Shown here piece by piece: positions 10,610-22,108 of a stretch of DNA of 64,000 nt (position 1 is the stretch's first letter; each line of letters opens with the position of its first letter). The stretch spans positions 1,426,001 through 1,490,000 of the forward strand of contig MBPM02000004.1 in assembly GCA_001695595.3 (NCBI GenBank), given 5' to 3'. The position numbers and the translations under genes are program-made. Below the pieces are notes generated by a model. It made no database searches and had not been told where the DNA came from. It worked only from the letters and a program-made list of their open reading frames with translations. This DNA comes from Plasmopara viticola. Its lineage: Eukaryota; Oomycota; Peronosporomycetes; Peronosporales; Peronosporaceae.

Positions 10610-12506
10610 GAATCTTGGTTTCGTCATGTATGTATAGATATTGCAGTAGTTGATTAACCCGGTCATAATGTGTAGAATGCAATGTGCTGTTCTTATCACA
10701 AGAAATGCAATGCAAGTATGAATGTTCTTCGCCTTTCTTTGGTTCTCTTATTCTGTCTTCATTTAGATTCGTTCGTTTGACCAACTCGTGGTGGCAATGA
10801 AAACAAAGCCAATTTGAATGAGGTTGAAGGCCGCAAAGAACACCTTCAAACAAGAAAAATCCTCTTAGATAAGAAATGCGGAGGCTTTATATCTCTTGCC
10901 GTTGAGACTTTATGCTTTGAAATTGAAGCAGATTGAATAAAAATGATATCAATTGTACCAAGGACGTATAGTGTCAACGGCATATCACCATGCGACGCAT
11001 AGAGTTATTAACCAAAGACGTTTTCAGATCTAAAAATAGGGGGGAATCCTGCGTGTAAGAGTAGTGCAAAGGATCGTTCTAGAATAATACTTGCGAGCGC
11101 AACAAAAAGTTCAGGAAATTCAAGGGTCAGCTCGAAAGACAATCGTCTCACATATCGTATAGGAAGAGCAGCAGAAAAATAAATAATAAATGAAAAACTC
11201 GAAATTGGTGAATCTTTGTAGGATAAAGCCGTCAACGAAGGCCAGATTCGTTACCACTTACAAGTCAAGGAGCAAGTGAGAAATCCGATATTTTAGAATG
11301 CAGTTGTTGAGTGTAGTTTGCTTGAATCAGGAAGCTGTAGTTGATATATAACCGATCTTTGAAGTAGCGTCGTGGGAATTTTTCCACTTACGTTGCAGTT
11401 GATAACTGTCTTACTCGGCCAACATATGCTAGTACCGCTAAGTCCAAAATCGGTCAACTTTTGGAGAAAAAGTGAGTAGACTTTGCGGGTCGATTGAAAG
11501 AGCAGCAGAAATTAAATGAAAACCTCGAAATTGTTTCGATTCTCCGTTACGGCGTTTGGCGTTTAGTCATGTGTTTAAATCTTATTGGTTGTTTCCATCT
11601 TGATTGACATCAGAGTCTTGTGCCGATGACATTCTTGTTTAAAGTCTTATATTTGCTGTTGCCTTGAGAAATAAGCTATGAACCATCGACGAGATGGACG
11701 TTTCTCTAGATTGCTTATTTTGATAACTAGATATAGGGAAATGCTTTTTAAAAATACGAGCAGGCATGCGCTTTCGCTCTCTACTAACTAGGGCGAGGTC
11801 GTTGCTATTCTAGCTGATTAGATTGAAATGCTCAGTACCATCTATCTAAATAATGATGAACATTGTACGCACCACCCGACTTTATCCGGCAATAAGCAAA
11901 CCAATCCGAAATACTATCGCCAGTCCCATTGCTACACGAAATCATTGGAATTAATTTAATATTTTTGAAATTTGAGATTTAAGCAAAGACGTTTTGAATT
12001 TGCATCAAAGTCAAGAATAATGGTTTCAGCCAGATCTGAGCCAACACTCACTTTTGGTGGGCTATGCACTGAGATGTTGCAATCCTTTGAATCAACTGAG
12101 CTTCTGAGCATCCTTATCGACAAGCGTGCGAAACGGCAATAACATTTGACGAGAGCAAAAGAATGATGTATGGTGAAAAAAAGTGAGAATGTGTTATTGT
12201 ACTCCGAAAAGCTCAGAACAAGCTGCAAAATCTTCTTGGTCATTAGCTACGTACGCTAGCTTTTTTTCTAGCGTAAGGCTATCGAAAGGCTCACCACACC
12301 ACAAGCGAGCATTTTGGAGGAAGAAGTCACTTTTGACACCACAAATAACTCGGCGACGCATGTACAAGCCAATGCATCGATGATATTTTCAGCCCGCGTT
12401 GTTGCCAGCGTACTCCATCATTCTTAAACAATCCTTTCAGCTTCTAGTAAGCATTCCAATCGACTCAATCCGACTAAATTTCAAGGCACGCAACAAGTCA
12501 CATATC
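10610..12506. repeat. Tandem-unit spacer 1
   Basis: Non-genic part of the unit, 1.9 kb, AT-rich. It carries the paired relic frames (about 11166-11208 and 11368-11607) and, 5' of copy 2, the TACGCTAG/CTAGCGTA hairpin. Short frames recur in each spacer, but only because the spacers are near-identical duplicates. Confidence 0.8.
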
Positions 12507-13959
12507 ATGGTGCGGCGTGGTTTTGTTCCGTTTGTGGTGGTCTTCGCCACGCACATTTTTGACGTGTCGGGAGTCCAGACGGGATTGATTTCTGATGTAG
12601 TGGATTCTATCACGGGTGTGACACCGAAGCTGGTGTCGCCGCTGGTCAAGGTTGTGAGCAATTCGTATGACCCGCACCGCTACGTCATCGTCATGAATGA
12701 AGATACCAAGTCGGTCATTGATGGTGCTGCCAACACCAGTACCGCAATCTGGACGGAAGCTGAGCGAGTCGAAAACATTCGAAATATTGTGAGCGCTCTT
12801 AAGCAGCATGCACGTCAGACGCAAGGTCCAGTGACACAAGTCCTCGAGGCAGAGGGCTATCAGTTTCAAAGCAACTGGATAAGCAACACGATTGAAGTGG
12901 AAGATTGTCCTTTAAATCTTGTTCAGCAGATATCCGGTCTGCTGTCGGTAAAGGAAATTGTCTATGATATCATCGTCAATCAGATTCGACTAAGCTTGCG
13001 GCTGAATTAGCAAATGACACTGTTTCAGCTGAATGGGGTGTCACGAAAATCAACGCACCCAATGTGTGGTCTTCAAGCAACATTGGTCGAAATGTCGTCG
13101 TTGGAAACATCGATTCAGGGGTGCGCAGCAGTCATGAGAGTCTGGTAACCAATTGGGTCGGTTCGCACGGATGGTATGATCCGAGACGAAAGACGGCAAC
13201 CCCTTTTGATGAAAGCGGCCACGGAACGCATACAATGGCCACGGCTGTAGGAGGCAAAGGAGTGGGGGTTGCACCTGGTGCCCAGTGGATGGCTTGCAAG
13301 GGTTGTGGAATGAGAAGTTGCTCGCTATCTCTTTTAACTGCTTGTGCGCAGTTCATGTTGTGTCCGACAGACGCGAACGGCAACAACTGTGACCCGGCCA
13401 AGGCTCCACATATTGTGAGCAATAGCTGGGGAGGCGGCCAAGATCCAACCTACTTCCAGTCCAGTCTAGATGCTTGGCATGCTGCTCGTATCATTCCAGT
13501 ATTTTCAGCCGGTAATGCAGGCAGTGGGGGTGTGGTTCAGTCGCATCTCCGAGTGATTCGCCTAAAGTTTTTGCGGTTGGAGCAACCGACAGAAATGACG
13601 TCTTAGCCCCGTTTAGCAGTCTCGGCCCGGCTGTAAATGGTCGTGTAAAGCCCGATTTTGCTGGTCCTGGAGTAAACATTCGTTCGGCTTGGAATGGCAA
13701 CGATTCCGAGTACAGGAGAATTTCGGGAACGAGTATGGCTGCGCCTCATCTCGCTGGTACAATTGCGTTGGTCTTAAGTGCACGTCCTGGTTTGAGTTTC
13801 GACGCTGTCAAGACGGTACTGTTAAATTCGACGGACCAGAACTTGCCAAAAGCTGCCTTGACATGTGGTGGGACACCAGACACGGTATTTCCAAACAATC
13901 AATACGGTTACGGTCGCATTAATGCAGAAAAAGTTGTAAACGCTGCTCTTGCGATCTGA
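12507..13959 (+). pseudogene. Subtilisin copy 2, two frameshifts
   Basis: Starts MVRRGFVPFVVVFATHIFDV, as the intact copies do. A 1-bp deletion at about 12981 (CAGATTC for CAAGATTC) breaks frame at the end of the prodomain. A second deletion at 13526-13530 shortens a run of six G to five just after the GNAGSGG oxyanion-hole segment, so the downstream catalytic Ser is out of frame. The remaining segments would each be in frame with the family product. The same G-run deletion is found in copies 7 and 8. Confidence 0.85.
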
Positions 13960-15588
13960 GAATCTCTGGTTTCGTCATGTATGTATAGATATTGCGTTAG
14001 TTGATTAACCCGGTCATAATGTGTAGAATGCAATGTGCTGTTCTTATCTAAACAAAAAATGCAATGCAAGTATGAATGTTCTTCGCCTTGCTTTGGTTCT
14101 CTTAATCGTCTTCATTTAGATTCGTTCGTTTGACCAACTCGTGGTGGCAATGAAAACAAAGCCAATTGGATGAGGTTGAAGCTGTAAAGAACACCTTCAA
14201 ACAAGAAAAATCCTCTTAGATAAGAAATGCGGAGGCTTTATATCTCTTGCCGTTTAGACTTTATGCTTTGAAATTGAAGAAGATTGAATAAAAATGATAT
14301 CAATTGTACCAAGGACGTATAGTGTCAACGGCATATCACCATGCGATGCTTAGAGTTATTACCAAAGACGTTTTCAGATCTAGAAATAGGGGGGAATCCT
14401 GCGTGTAAGAGTAGTGCAAAGGATCGTTCTAGAATAATACTTACGAGCGCAACAAAAAGTTAGAAATTCAAGGGTCAGCTTGAAAGACAATCGTCTCACA
14501 TAACGTATAGGAAGAGCAGCAGAAAATAAATGAAAAACTCGAATTGTTAATTTTGTAGGCCGAAGCCGTCAACGAAGGCCAGATTCGTTACCACTTACAA
14601 GTCAAGGAGCAAGTGAGAAATCCGATATTTTAGAATGCAGTTGTTGAGTGTAGTTTGCTTGAATCAAGGAAGCTGTAGTTGATATATAACCGATCTTTGA
14701 AGTAGCGTCGTGGGAATTTTTTCACTTACGTTGCAGTTGATAACTGTCTTACTCGGCCAACATATGCTAGTACCGCTAAGTCCAAAGTCGGTCATTTTTT
14801 TGAGAAAAAGTGAGTAGACTTTGCGGGTCGATTGAAAGAGCAGCAGAAATTAAATGAAAACCTCGAAATTGTTTCGAGTCTCCGTTACGGCGTTTGGCGT
14901 TTAGTCGTGTGTTTAAATCTTATTGGTTGTTTCCATCTTGATTGACATCAGAGTCTTGTGCCGATGACATTCTTGTTTAAAGTCTTATATTTGCTGTTGC
15001 CTTGAGAAATAAGCTATGAATCATCGACTAGATGGACGTTTCTCTAGATTGCTTATTTTGATAACTAGATATTAGGAAATGCTTTCTAAAAATACGAGCA
15101 GGCATGCGCTTTCGCTCTCTACTTACTAGGGCGAGGTCGTTGCTATTCTAGCTGATTATATTGAAATGCTTAGTACCATCTATTTAAATAATGATGAACA
15201 TTGTACGCACCACCCGACTTTATCCGGCAATAAGCAAACCAATCCGAAATACTATCGCCAGTCCCATTGCTACACGAAATCATTGGAATTAATTTAATAT
15301 TTTTGAAATTTGAGATTTAAGCAAAGACGTTTTGAATTTACATCAAAGTCAAGAATAATGGTTTCAGCCAGATCTGAGCCAACACTCACTTTTGAGGGCT
15401 ATGCACTGAGATGTTGCAATCCTTTGAATCAACTGAGCTTCTGAGCATCCTTATCGACAAGCGTGCGAAACGGCAATAACATTTGACGAGAGCAAAAGAA
15501 TGATGTATGGTGAAAAAAAGTGAGAATGTGTTATTGTACTCCGAAAAGCTCAGAACAAGCTGCAAAATCTTCTTGGTTATTAGCTACG

Positions 15589-15612
15589 TACGCTAGCTTT
15601 TTTTCTAGCGTA
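15589..15612. repeat. Perfect 8-bp inverted repeat upstream of copy 3
   Basis: TACGCTAG, an 8-base CTTTTTTT loop, then CTAGCGTA, about 235 bp before the ATG. The arms are exactly complementary. The same structure precedes most copies; before copies 7 and 10 the right arm reads CCAGCGTA, one mismatch. It could be a cruciform, a protein-binding site or an RNA hairpin; nothing in the sequence decides. Confidence 0.7.
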
Positions 15613-15750
15613 AGGCTATCGAAAGGCTCACCACACCACAAGCGAGCATTTTGGAGGAAGAAGTCACCTTTTGACACCACAAATAACTCGGCGACGCATG
15701 TACAAGCCAATGCATCGATGATATTTTCAGCCCGCATTGTTGCCTGCGTA

Positions 15751-15772
15751 CTTCATCATTCCTAAACAATCC
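15751..15772 (+). promoter_or_regulatory. Candidate oomycete Inr/FPR-like core promoter of copy 3
   Basis: TTCATCATTCCTAAACAATC lies about 95 bp before the ATG. It resembles the oomycete initiator (TCATT-type) followed closely by a CAWTTT-like flanking element. The match is partial. The position is conserved in the other copies, but that is expected from duplication alone. Confidence 0.3.
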
Positions 15773-15846
15773 TTTTCAGCTTCTAGTAAGCATTCTAATC
15801 GACTCAATCCGACTAAATTTTCAAGGCAGGCAACAAGTCACATATC

Positions 15847-17301
15847 ATGGTGCGGCGTGGTTTTGTTCAGTTTGTGGTGGTCTTCGCCACGCACATTTTT
15901 GACGTGTCGGGAGTCCAGACGGGATTGATTTCTGATGTAGTGGATTCTATCACGGGTGTGACACCGAAGCTGGTGTCGCCGCTGGTCAAGGTTGTGAGCA
16001 ATTCGTATGACCCGCACCGCTACGTCATCGTCATGAATGAAGATACCAAGTCGGTCATTGATGGTGCTGCCAACACCAGTACCGCAATCTGGACGGAAGC
16101 TGAGCGAGTCGAAAACATTCGAAATATTGTGAGCGCTCTTAAGCAGCATGCACGTCAGACGCAAGGTCCAGTGACACAAGTCCTCGAGGCAGAGGGCTAT
16201 CAGTTTCAAAGCAACTGGATAAGCAACACGATTGAAGTGGAAGATTGTCCTTTAAATCTTGTTCAGCAGATATCCGGTCTGCTGTCGGTAAAGGAAATTG
16301 TCTATGATATCATCGTCAATCAAGATTCGACTAAGCTTGCGGCTGAATTAGCAAATGACACTGTTTCAGCTGAATGGGGTGTCACGAAAATCAACGCACC
16401 CAATGTGTGGTCTTCAAGCAACATTGGTCAAAATGTCGTCGTTGGAAACATCGATTCAGGGGTGCGCAGCAGTCATGAGAGTCTGGCAACCAATTGGGTC
16501 GGTTCGCACGGATGGTATGATCCGAGACGAAAGACGGCAACCCCTTTTGATGAAAGCGGCCACGGAACGCATACAATGGCCACGGCTGTAGGAGGCAAAG
16601 GAGTGGGGGTTGCACCTGGTGCCCAGTGGATGGCTTGCAAGGGTTGTGGAATGAGAAGTTGCTCGCTATCTCTTTTAACTGCTTGTGCGCAGTTCATGTT
16701 GTGTCCGACAGACGCGAACGGCAACAACTGTGACCCGGCCAAGGCTCCACATATTGTGAGCAATAGCTGGGGAGGCGGCCAAGATCCAACCTACTTCCAG
16801 TCCAGTCTAGATGCTTGGCATGCTGCTCGTATCATTCCAGTATTTTCAGCCGGTAATGCAGGCAGTGGGGGGTGTGGTTCAGTCGCATCTCCGAGTGATT
16901 CGCCTAAAGTTTTTGCGGTTGGAGCAACCGACAGAAATGACGTCTTAGCCCCGTTTAGCAGTCTCGGTCCGGCTGTAAATGGTCGTGTAAAGCCCGATTT
17001 TGCTGGTCCTGGAGTAAACATTCGTTCGGCTTGGAATGGCAACGATTCCGAGTACAGGAGAATTTCGGGAACGAGTATGGCTGCGCCTCATCTCGCTGGT
17101 ACAATTGCGTTGGTCTTAAGTGCACGTCCTGGTTTGAGTTTCGACGCTGTCAAGACGGTACTGATAAATTCGACGGACCAGAACTTGCCAAAAGCTGCCT
17201 TGACATGTGGTGGGACACCAGACACGGTATTTCCAAACAATCAATACGGTTACGGTCGCATTAATGCAGAAAAAGTTGTAAACGCTGCTCTTGCGATCTG
17301 A
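15847..17301 (+). CDS. Secreted subtilisin-like serine protease, copy 3 (intact)
   Basis: 484 residues, no intron. Residues 1 to about 22 form a signal peptide (basic start, FVVVFATHIF core). Residues about 45-160 are the prodomain (DPHRYVIVMNEDTKS; CPLNLVQQISGLLSVKEIVY), an I9-like intramolecular chaperone/inhibitor. The S8A domain follows, with Asp203 in NIDSGV, His239 in ESGHGTHT, SNSWGGG at 305-311, oxyanion Asn337 in FSAGNAG and Ser410 in ISGTSMAAPH: a full catalytic set. Several Cys in the protease domain (KGCGMRSCS, MLCPTDANGNNCDP) suggest disulphides in an extracellular enzyme. A secreted endopeptidase is the safe call; substrates and any role in host interaction are unknown. The ATG is the first in frame and matches all copies. 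This copy has Q8 where most have P. Confidence 0.93.
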   Translation: MVRRGFVQFVVVFATHIFDVSGVQTGLISDVVDSITGVTPKLVSPLVKVVSNSYDPHRYVIVMNEDTKSVIDGAANTSTAIWTEAERVENIRNIVSALKQHARQTQGPVTQVLEAEGYQFQSNWISNTIEVEDCPLNLVQQISGLLSVKEIVYDIIVNQDSTKLAAELANDTVSAEWGVTKINAPNVWSSSNIGQNVVVGNIDSGVRSSHESLATNWVGSHGWYDPRRKTATPFDESGHGTHTMATAVGGKGVGVAPGAQWMACKGCGMRSCSLSLLTACAQFMLCPTDANGNNCDPAKAPHIVSNSWGGGQDPTYFQSSLDAWHAARIIPVFSAGNAGSGGCGSVASPSDSPKVFAVGATDRNDVLAPFSSLGPAVNGRVKPDFAGPGVNIRSAWNGNDSEYRRISGTSMAAPHLAGTIALVLSARPGLSFDAVKTVLINSTDQNLPKAALTCGGTPDTVFPNNQYGYGRINAEKVVNAALAI

Positions 17302-19193
17302 GAATCTCTGGTTTCGTCATGTATGTATAGATATTGCATTAGTTGATTAACCCGGTCATAATGTGTAGAATGCAATGTGCTGTTCTTATCTAAACAAAAA
17401 ATGCAATGCAAGTATGAATGTTCTTCGCCTTTCTTTGGTTCTCTTATTCTGTCTTCATTTAGATTCGTTCGTTTGACCAACTCGTGGTGGCAATGAAAAC
17501 AAATCCAATCTGGATGAGGTTGAAGGCTGTAAAGAGCACCTTCAAACAAGAAAAATCCTCTTAGATAAGAAATGCGGAGGCTTTATATCTCTTGCCGTTT
17601 AGACTTCATGCTTTGAAATTGAAGAAGATTGAATAAGAATGATATCAATTGTACCAAGGACGTATAGTGAACGGCATATCACCATGCGACGCTATAGAGT
17701 TATTAGCCAAAGACGTTTTCAGATCTAGAAATAGGGGGAATCCTGCGTGTAAGAGTAGTGCAAAGGATCGCTCTAGAATAATACTTACGAGCGCAACAAA
17801 AAGTTCAGGAAATTCAAGGGTCAGCTTGAAAGACAATCGTCTCACATAACGTATAGAAAGAGCAGCAGAAAATAAATGAAAATCTCGAAATTGTTATATT
17901 TGTGTTGGCCGAAGCCGTCAACGAAGGCCAGATTCGTTACCACTTACAAGTCAAGGAGCAAGTGAGAAATCCGATATTTTAGATATGCAGTTGTTGAGTG
18001 TAGTTTGCTTGAATCAAGGAAGCTGTAGTTGATATATAACCGATCTTTGAAGTAGCGTCGTGGGAATTTTTTCACTTACGTTGCAGTTGATAACTGTCTT
18101 ACTCGGCCAACATATGCTAGTACCGCTAAGTCCAAAGTCGGTCATTTTTTTGAGAAAAAGTGAGTAGACTTTGCGGGTCGATTGAAAGAGCAGCAGAAAT
18201 TAAATGAAAACCTCGAAATTGTTTCGAGTCTCCGTTACGGCGTTTGGCGTTTAGTCGTGTGTTTAAATCTTATTGGTTGTTTCCATCTTGATTGACATCA
18301 GAGTCTTGTGCCGATGACATTCTTGTTTAAAGTCTTATATTTGCTGTTGCCTTGAGAAATAAGCTATGAATCATCGACTAGATGGACGTTTCTCTAGATT
18401 GCTTATTTTGATGACTAGATATAGGAAATGCTTTTAAAAATACGAGCAGGCATGCGCTTTCGCTCTCTACTTACTAGGGCGAGGTCGTTGCTATTCTAGC
18501 TGATTATATTGAAATGCTTAGTACCATCTATACAAATAATGATGAACATTGTACGCACCACCCGACTTTATCCGGCAATAAGCAAACCAATCCGAAATAC
18601 TATCGCCAGTCCCATTGCTACACGAAATCATTGGAATTAATTTAATATTTTTGAAATTTGAGATTTAAGCAAAATCGTTTTGAATTTACATCAAAGTCAA
18701 GAACAATGGTTTCAGCCAGATCTGAGCCAACACTCACTTTTGAGGGCTATGCACTGAGATGTTGCAATCCTTTGAATCAACTGAGCTTCTGAGCATCCTT
18801 ATCGACAAGCGTGCGAAACGGCAATAACATTTGACGAGAGCAAAAGAATGATGTATGGTGAAAAAAAGTGAGAATGTGTTATTGTACTCCGAAAAGCTCA
18901 GAACAAGCTGCAAAATCTTCTTGGTTATTAGCTACGTACGCTAGCTTTTTTTCTAGCGTAAGGCTATCGAAAGGCTCACCACACCACAAGCGAGCATTTT
19001 GGAGGAAGAAGTCACCTTTTGACACCACAAATAACTCGGCGACGCATGTACAAGCCAATGCATCGATGATATTTTCAGCCCGCATTGTTGCCTGCGTACT
19101 TCATCATTCTTAAACAATCCTTTCAGCTTCTAGTAAGCATTCCAATCGACTCAATCCGACTAAACTTTCAAGGCACGCAACAAGTCACATATC
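17302..19193. repeat. Tandem-unit spacer 3
   Basis: Same layout as the other spacers. The relic frames are clearest here: 17860-17982 and 18164-18295 on the + strand, with related segments 328 bp apart. Confidence 0.8.
17860..18295 (+). pseudogene. Decayed coding relic with an internal repeat (spacer 3 example)
   Basis: One frame at 17860-17982 starts EQQKINENLEIV and continues through AVNEGQIRYHLQVKEQ to a TAG. A second at 18164-18295 reads VDFAGRLKEQQKLNENLEIV and then RYGVWRLVVCLNLIGCF to a TGA. The shared EQQK(I/L)NENLEIV segment is 328 bp apart. In spacer 1 the second frame extends upstream (11368-11475, ending STAKSKIGQLLEKK) and is interrupted only by one TGA. The composition is protein-like but no family is recognised. 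It may be the remains of a neighbouring gene caught in the amplified unit. Confidence 0.4.
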
Positions 19194-20648
19194 ATGGTGC
19201 GGCGTGGTTTTGTTCCGTTTGTGGTGGTCTTCGCCACGCACATTTTTGACGTGTCGGGAGTCCAGACGGGATTGATTTCTGATGTAGTGGATTCTATCAC
19301 GGGTGTGACACCGAAGCTGGTGTCGCCGCTGGTCAAGGTTGTGAGCAATTCGTATGACCCGCACCGCTACGTCATCGTCATGAATGACGATACCAAGTCG
19401 GTCATTGATGGTGCTGCCAACACCAGTACCGCAATCTGGACGGAAGCTGAGCGAGTCGAAAACATTCGAAATATTGTGAGCGCTCTTAAGCAGCATGCAC
19501 GTCAGACGCAAGGTCCAGTGACACAAGTCCTCGAGGCAGAGGGCTATCAGTTTCAAAGCAACTGGATAAGCAACACGATTGAAGTGGAAGATTGTCCTTT
19601 AAATCTTGTTCAGCAGATATCCGGTCTGCTGTCGGTAAAGGAAATTGTCTATGATATCATCGTCAATCAAGATTCGACTAAGCTTGCGGCTGAATTAGCA
19701 AATGACACTGTTTCAGCTGAATGGGGTGTCACGAAAATCAACGCACCCAATGTGTGGTCTTCAAGCAACATTGGTCGAAATGTCGTCGTTGGAAACATCG
19801 ATTCAGGGGTGCGCAGCAGTCATGAGAGTCTGGCAACCAATTGGGTCGGTTCGCACGGATGGTATGATCCGAGACGAAAGACGGCAACCCCTTTTGATGA
19901 AAGCGGCCACGGAACGCATACAATGGCCACGGCTGTAGGAGGCAAAGGAGTGGGGGTTGCACCTGGTGCCCAGTGGATGGCTTGCAAGGGTTGTGGAATG
20001 AGAAGTTGCTCGCTATCTCTTTTAACTGCTTGTGCGCAGTTCATGTTGTGTCCGACAGACGCGAACGGCAACAACTGTGACCCGGCCAAGGCTCCACATA
20101 TTGTGAGCAATAGCTGGGGAGGCGGCCAAGATCCAACCTACTTCCAGTCCAGTCTAGATGCTTGGCATGCTGCTCGTATCATTCCAGTATTTTCAGCCGG
20201 TAATGCAGGCAGTGGGGGGTGTGATTCAGTCGCATCTCCGAGTGATTCGCCTAAAGTTTTTGCGGTTGGAGCAACCGACAGAAATGACGTCTTAGCCCCG
20301 TTTAGCAGTCTCGGTCCGGCTGTAAATGGTCGTGTAAAGCCCGATTTTGCTGGTCCTGGAGTAAACATTCGTTCGGCTTGGAATGGCAACGATTCCGAGT
20401 ACAGGAGAATTTCGGGAACGAGTATGGCTGCGCCTCATCTCGCTGGTACAATTGCGTTGGTCTTAAGTGCACGTCCTGGTTTGAGTTTCGACGCTGTCAA
20501 GACGGTACTGATAAATTCGACGGACCAGAACTTGCCAAAAGCTGCCTTGACATGTGGTGGGACACCAGACACGGTATTTCCAAACAATCAATACGGTTAC
20601 GGTCGCATTAATGCAGAAAAAGTTGTAAACGCTGCTCTTGCGATCTGA
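19194..20648 (+). CDS. Secreted subtilisin-like serine protease, copy 4 (intact)
   Basis: 484 residues with the same layout as copy 3: signal peptide, prodomain, and catalytic Asp203, His239, Asn337 and Ser410. It differs from copy 3 at only a few positions, including P8, D65 (NDDTKS), R195 and G344D just after the GSGGC segment. The G344D change lies close to the oxyanion hole and might lower activity, but it does not remove a catalytic residue. Upstream it has the standard unit promoter region. Downstream spacer 4 is interrupted by element A. Confidence 0.92.
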   Translation: MVRRGFVPFVVVFATHIFDVSGVQTGLISDVVDSITGVTPKLVSPLVKVVSNSYDPHRYVIVMNDDTKSVIDGAANTSTAIWTEAERVENIRNIVSALKQHARQTQGPVTQVLEAEGYQFQSNWISNTIEVEDCPLNLVQQISGLLSVKEIVYDIIVNQDSTKLAAELANDTVSAEWGVTKINAPNVWSSSNIGRNVVVGNIDSGVRSSHESLATNWVGSHGWYDPRRKTATPFDESGHGTHTMATAVGGKGVGVAPGAQWMACKGCGMRSCSLSLLTACAQFMLCPTDANGNNCDPAKAPHIVSNSWGGGQDPTYFQSSLDAWHAARIIPVFSAGNAGSGGCDSVASPSDSPKVFAVGATDRNDVLAPFSSLGPAVNGRVKPDFAGPGVNIRSAWNGNDSEYRRISGTSMAAPHLAGTIALVLSARPGLSFDAVKTVLINSTDQNLPKAALTCGGTPDTVFPNNQYGYGRINAEKVVNAALAI

Positions 20649-21914
20649 GAGATCTTTGGCTTCGTCATGTATGTATAGATATTGCAGTAGTTGATTAACC
20701 CGGTCATAATGTGTAGAATGCAATGTGCTGTTCTTATCACAAGAAATGCAATGCAAGTATGAATGTTCTTCGCCTTTCTTTGGTTCTCTTATTCTGTCTT
20801 TATTTAGATTCGTTCGTTTGACCAACTCGTGGTGGCAATGAAAACAAATCCAATCTGGATGAGGTTGAAGGCTGTAAAGAGCACCTTCAAACAAGAAAAA
20901 TCCTCTTAGATAAGAAATGCGGAGGCTTTATATCTCTTGCCGTTTAGACTTTATGCTTTGAAATTGAAGAAGATTGAATAAAAATGATATCAATTGTACC
21001 AAGGACGTATAGTGACAATGGCATATCACCATGCGATGCTTTAGAGTTATTAGCCAAAGACGTTTTCAGATCTTAGAAATAGGGGGGAGTCCTGCGTGTA
21101 AGAGTGGTGCAAAGGATCGTTGTAGAATAATACTTACGAGCGCAACAAAAAGTTCAGGAAATTCAAGGGTCAGCTTGAAAGACAATCGTCTCACATAACG
21201 TATAGAAAGAGCAGCAGAAAATAAATGAAAATCTCGAAATTGTTATATTTGTGTAGGCCGAAGCCGTCAACGAAGGCCAGATTCGTTACCACTTACAAGT
21301 CAAGGAGCAAGTGAGAAATCCGATATTTTAGGAATGCAGTTGTTGAGTGTAGTTTGCTTGAATCAAGGAAGCTGTAGTTGATATATAACCGATCTTTGAA
21401 GTAGCGTCGTGGGAATTTTTTCACTTACGTTGCAGTTGATAACTGTCTTACTCGGCCAACATATGCTTCTACCGCTAAGTCCAAAGTCGGTCATTTTTTG
21501 AGAAAGAGTGAGTAGACTTTGCGGGTCGATTGAAAGAGCAGCAGAAATTGAATGAAAACCTCGAAATTGTTTCGAGTCTCCGTTACGGCGTTTGGCGTTT
21601 AGTCATGTGTTTAAATTTTATTGGTTGTTTCCATCTTGATTGACATCAGAGTCTTGTGCCGATGACATTCTTGTTTAAATTCTTATATTTGCTGTTGCCT
21701 TGAGAAATAAGCTATGAATCATCGACTACATGGACGTTTCTCTAGATTGCTTATTTTGATGACTAGATATAAGGAAATGCTTTTTAAAAATACGAGCAGG
21801 CATGCGCTTTCGCTCTCTACTCACTAGGGCGAGGTCGTTGCTATTCTAGCTGATTAGATCGAAATGCTCAGTACCATCTATCTAAATAATGATGAACATT
21901 GTACGCACCACCCG
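20649..21914. repeat. Tandem-unit spacer 4, left part
   Basis: Standard spacer up to the insertion site of element A. The last five bases, ACCCG (21910-21914), are the left copy of the target duplication. The spacer resumes at 26374. Confidence 0.8.
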
Positions 21915-22060
21915 TGTTAACATTACACCGCTGAATGCATGTTGAACAGGTGGATGGCTTTACAGTAATTACAAGTACGTCACAATTAGTAATTACATAT
22001 GGTAGCCATTCATTGGTCAGGATAAATATATTCACTTCGGTTTTTACTTTCTTCTTAACA
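21915..22060 (+). repeat. 5' LTR of element A
   Basis: 146 bp, TG...CA ends. One difference from the 3' LTR. Confidence 0.92.
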
Positions 22061-22108
22061 GGTTAACAGCCGCAAACAACAGCCTCGAATCACCACACCG
22101 TCACCGCC

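Larger units (their letters stand above)
13960..15846. repeat. Tandem-unit spacer 2
   Basis: Near-identical to spacer 1 apart from scattered substitutions and small indels. It includes the hairpin at 15589-15612 and the Inr-like motif near 15751-15772 belonging to copy 3. Confidence 0.8.

Noticed and set aside
11956..12243. Recurrent 95-codon minus-strand frame in the spacers
   Set aside because: Open in only some spacers and broken in others (for example those with the GAGGGC or GGGGC variant), with no motif.
15520..15765. Recurrent 81-codon + frame just upstream of the protease (MRMCYCTPKSSEQ...)
   Set aside because: It recurs only because the spacer is duplicated; it overlaps the hairpin and the promoter-like region and is altered in several copies. 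No family is recognised.
15838..16209. Recurrent 123-codon minus-strand frame opposite the prodomain in nearly every copy
   Set aside because: It is the antisense shadow of the protease frame, kept open because the copies are near-identical. It has no motif or promoter of its own.
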